From NCBI GenBank assembly GCA_013607635.1, contig VCAY01000012.1, positions 1-36,156 on the forward strand: a stretch of 36,156 bases of DNA, in the 5' to 3' direction. This document shows positions 35,471 through 36,156 of this stretch, one piece after another. The first letter of the stretch is position 1, and each line of letters starts with the position of its first letter. The notes under the pieces were generated by a model, which worked only from the letters and a program-made list of their open reading frames with translations, had not been told where the DNA came from and ran no database searches. A program made the position numbers and the translations under genes. The stretch comes from Campylobacterota bacterium (GTDB taxonomy: Bacteria; Campylobacterota; Campylobacteria; Campylobacterales; Sulfurimonadaceae).

Positions 35471-35510
35471 AGTTTTACACCTAAATATTATTGTTTTTAG
35501 GTGTAAAACT
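35471..35510. repeat. 15-bp perfect inverted repeat spanning the end of the TnpC-like gene
   Basis: AGTTTTACACCTAAA (35471-35485) and its exact reverse complement (35496-35510) flank a 10-nt loop. The TnpC-like stop codon at 35481-35483 lies in the left arm. No T-run follows on either strand. It may be a 3'-end hairpin between convergent genes or a structure near the element terminus. Confidence 0.7.
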
Positions 35511-35969
35511 TATCTTCATTTTTCGTTTAAATTCCATTTCGTAAATTGCAGTTCTAAGTTCTTCGTTACTAGATGTTAATTCCTTTACTTTATCTTTTAG
35601 TTTTTTATTCCTCTCTTTTATTTTTTTTATTTCAATCTCTTTTTTTTTCATTTCTTTTTTGATACTTAGTAGTTCATCTGCCATTGAGCGTTCTTGCAAA
35701 GATGATGAAACTGCTATTGATTCATATTTCCCAATTCTGAGTTCAATCATTAGAGATTGTATATGTGTAAGCTCTTTATTTCTAAAACTAGCTTCACTGA
35801 TTCCTTTGCCGGCTTCATCTATCTCTTTAGTCTTTGTGGCAACAGCTTTAATGCTTTTTATTTCAAAAGTATTTTCTAGTTGCCTAACAGCCTCTCGAAT
35901 AAGATATTCGGTGCGTTCTCTTCGTTTTTTAGCTATTTCGTTAAGTTTTGGATTACCTACTTTCGCCAT
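35481..35969 (-). CDS. TnpC-like accessory protein of a Tn554-type element (DUF6262-like)
   Basis: 162 aa, basic at the start (AKVGNPKLNEIAKKRRERTE). A helix-turn-helix-like middle follows (IKAVATKTKEIDEAGKGIS, then SFRNKELTHIQSLM), and a long Lys/Glu coiled coil runs from about 90 to 140. This layout (start helix, HTH with a short pattern like SxRNKEL, coiled coil) is that of TnpC/DUF6262 proteins, which are encoded last after the tyrosine recombinases TnpA and TnpB in Tn554-like transposons. The assignment is by pattern only. ATG start; its ATG overlaps the stop of the upstream gene (TAATG), as expected for coupled tnpB-tnpC. Confidence 0.55.
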   Translation of the reverse strand: MAKVGNPKLNEIAKKRRERTEYLIREAVRQLENTFEIKSIKAVATKTKEIDEAGKGISEASFRNKELTHIQSLMIELRIGKYESIAVSSSLQERSMADELLSIKKEMKKKEIEIKKIKERNKKLKDKVKELTSSNEELRTAIYEMEFKRKMKISFTPKNNNI

Positions 35970-36156
35970 TACTCTACGTCCTTACTACTTAATAATTTAT
36001 TATATAATGCGGCAAATAGACTTGCTCTGTGGTAAGAATCCTTAGCATTTACTTGATTGCCCGTTTCGTATTGCTTTTCTGTTATTTTTAAGTACCTGTC
36101 CACTTGTTCAAGATAGTATTCTTCAAGCTCTTTATCCGGCACTAGATCATCGCAAT
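35969..36156 (-). CDS. 3' end of an upstream gene, possibly a TnpB-like tyrosine recombinase (cut by window edge)
   Basis: A minus-strand frame enters from the right edge and ends at 35969, overlapping the TnpC-like ATG as TAATG. The visible 61 residues (ending SLFAALYNKLLSSKDVE) are helical and charged, with no catalytic residue of a recombinase. The guess rests only on the order tnpA-tnpB-tnpC in Tn554-like elements. Sequence beyond the window would decide. Confidence 0.45.
   Translation of the reverse strand, partial: CDDLVPDKELEEYYLEQVDRYLKITEKQYETGNQVNAKDSYHRASLFAALYNKLLSSKDVE

Overview
The window looks like the chromosome of a low-GC member of the Campylobacterota (Epsilonproteobacteria), probably one of the environmental Sulfurovum/Sulfurimonas-type lineages. 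I infer this from gene order. The block rplY-pth-lptG/F-lysA-HAD-pheA-hisC-fliF-fliG-fliH-dxs, the block rpmH-rnpA-yidD-yidC-jag-mnmE-ruvX, and the nth / PEB4-like PPIase / fba neighbourhood are all arrangements I know from Campylobacter and Helicobacter. Genus and species cannot be settled from sequence reading alone.

Layout, left to right. 1-670: a 57-codon Cys4 protein (plus) convergent with a YhbP-like flavin-fold protein (minus). 913-12,706: a tightly packed minus-strand operon read rplY -> pth -> LptG/F permease -> lysA -> NagD-like HAD -> pheA -> hisC -> fliF -> fliG -> fliH -> dxs. It mixes translation, envelope, amino-acid, isoprenoid and flagellar basal-body genes. 12,726-15,022: tal-pilT, with an unusually structured leader before tal. 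15,057-17,553: bioD-pyrB-pabB. 17,554-18,758: a structured spacer, then ilvC. 18,933-20,486: a GGDEF/EAL protein. 20,519-25,445: the rpmH-to-ruvX RNA and membrane-insertion operon. 25,491-29,851: clpB under a possible HspR-type operator, a PLP desulfhydrase/deaminase-family enzyme, and a periplasmic PPIase. 30,024-32,824: nth and a small lipoprotein-like gene (plus), then cmoA and fba (minus).

From 32.9 kb the character changes to small, poorly known genes. There is a two-gene unit of a stand-alone class III nucleotidyl-cyclase domain plus an HTH/coiled-coil protein, closed by a strong terminator. An extremely AT-rich tract follows, then a small XRE-like HTH gene overlapping a tiny possibly frameshifted gene, then an HU gene. 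At the right edge, on the minus strand, is the tail of what looks like a Tn554-type (tyrosine-recombinase) mobile element with a TnpC-like last gene.

The most interesting cross-cutting signal is transcriptional. At least seven genes have a sigma70-like -10 box ending only 6-9 nt before the ATG and no Shine-Dalgarno sequence, so their mRNAs are probably leaderless. Genes such as ilvC, rplY, rpmH and fba instead have a normal leader with an AAGGA-type site. Other notable points are an rnpA frame with no ATG/GTG/TTG start upstream of its conserved N-terminus, a 23-bp inverted repeat at the very 5' end of the predicted tal mRNA, a GAGT-N7-ACTC dyad over the clpB promoter, a HAD protein lacking its second catalytic Asp, and a cyclase with altered base-recognition residues. 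No rRNA or tRNA genes and no CRISPR arrays were seen.
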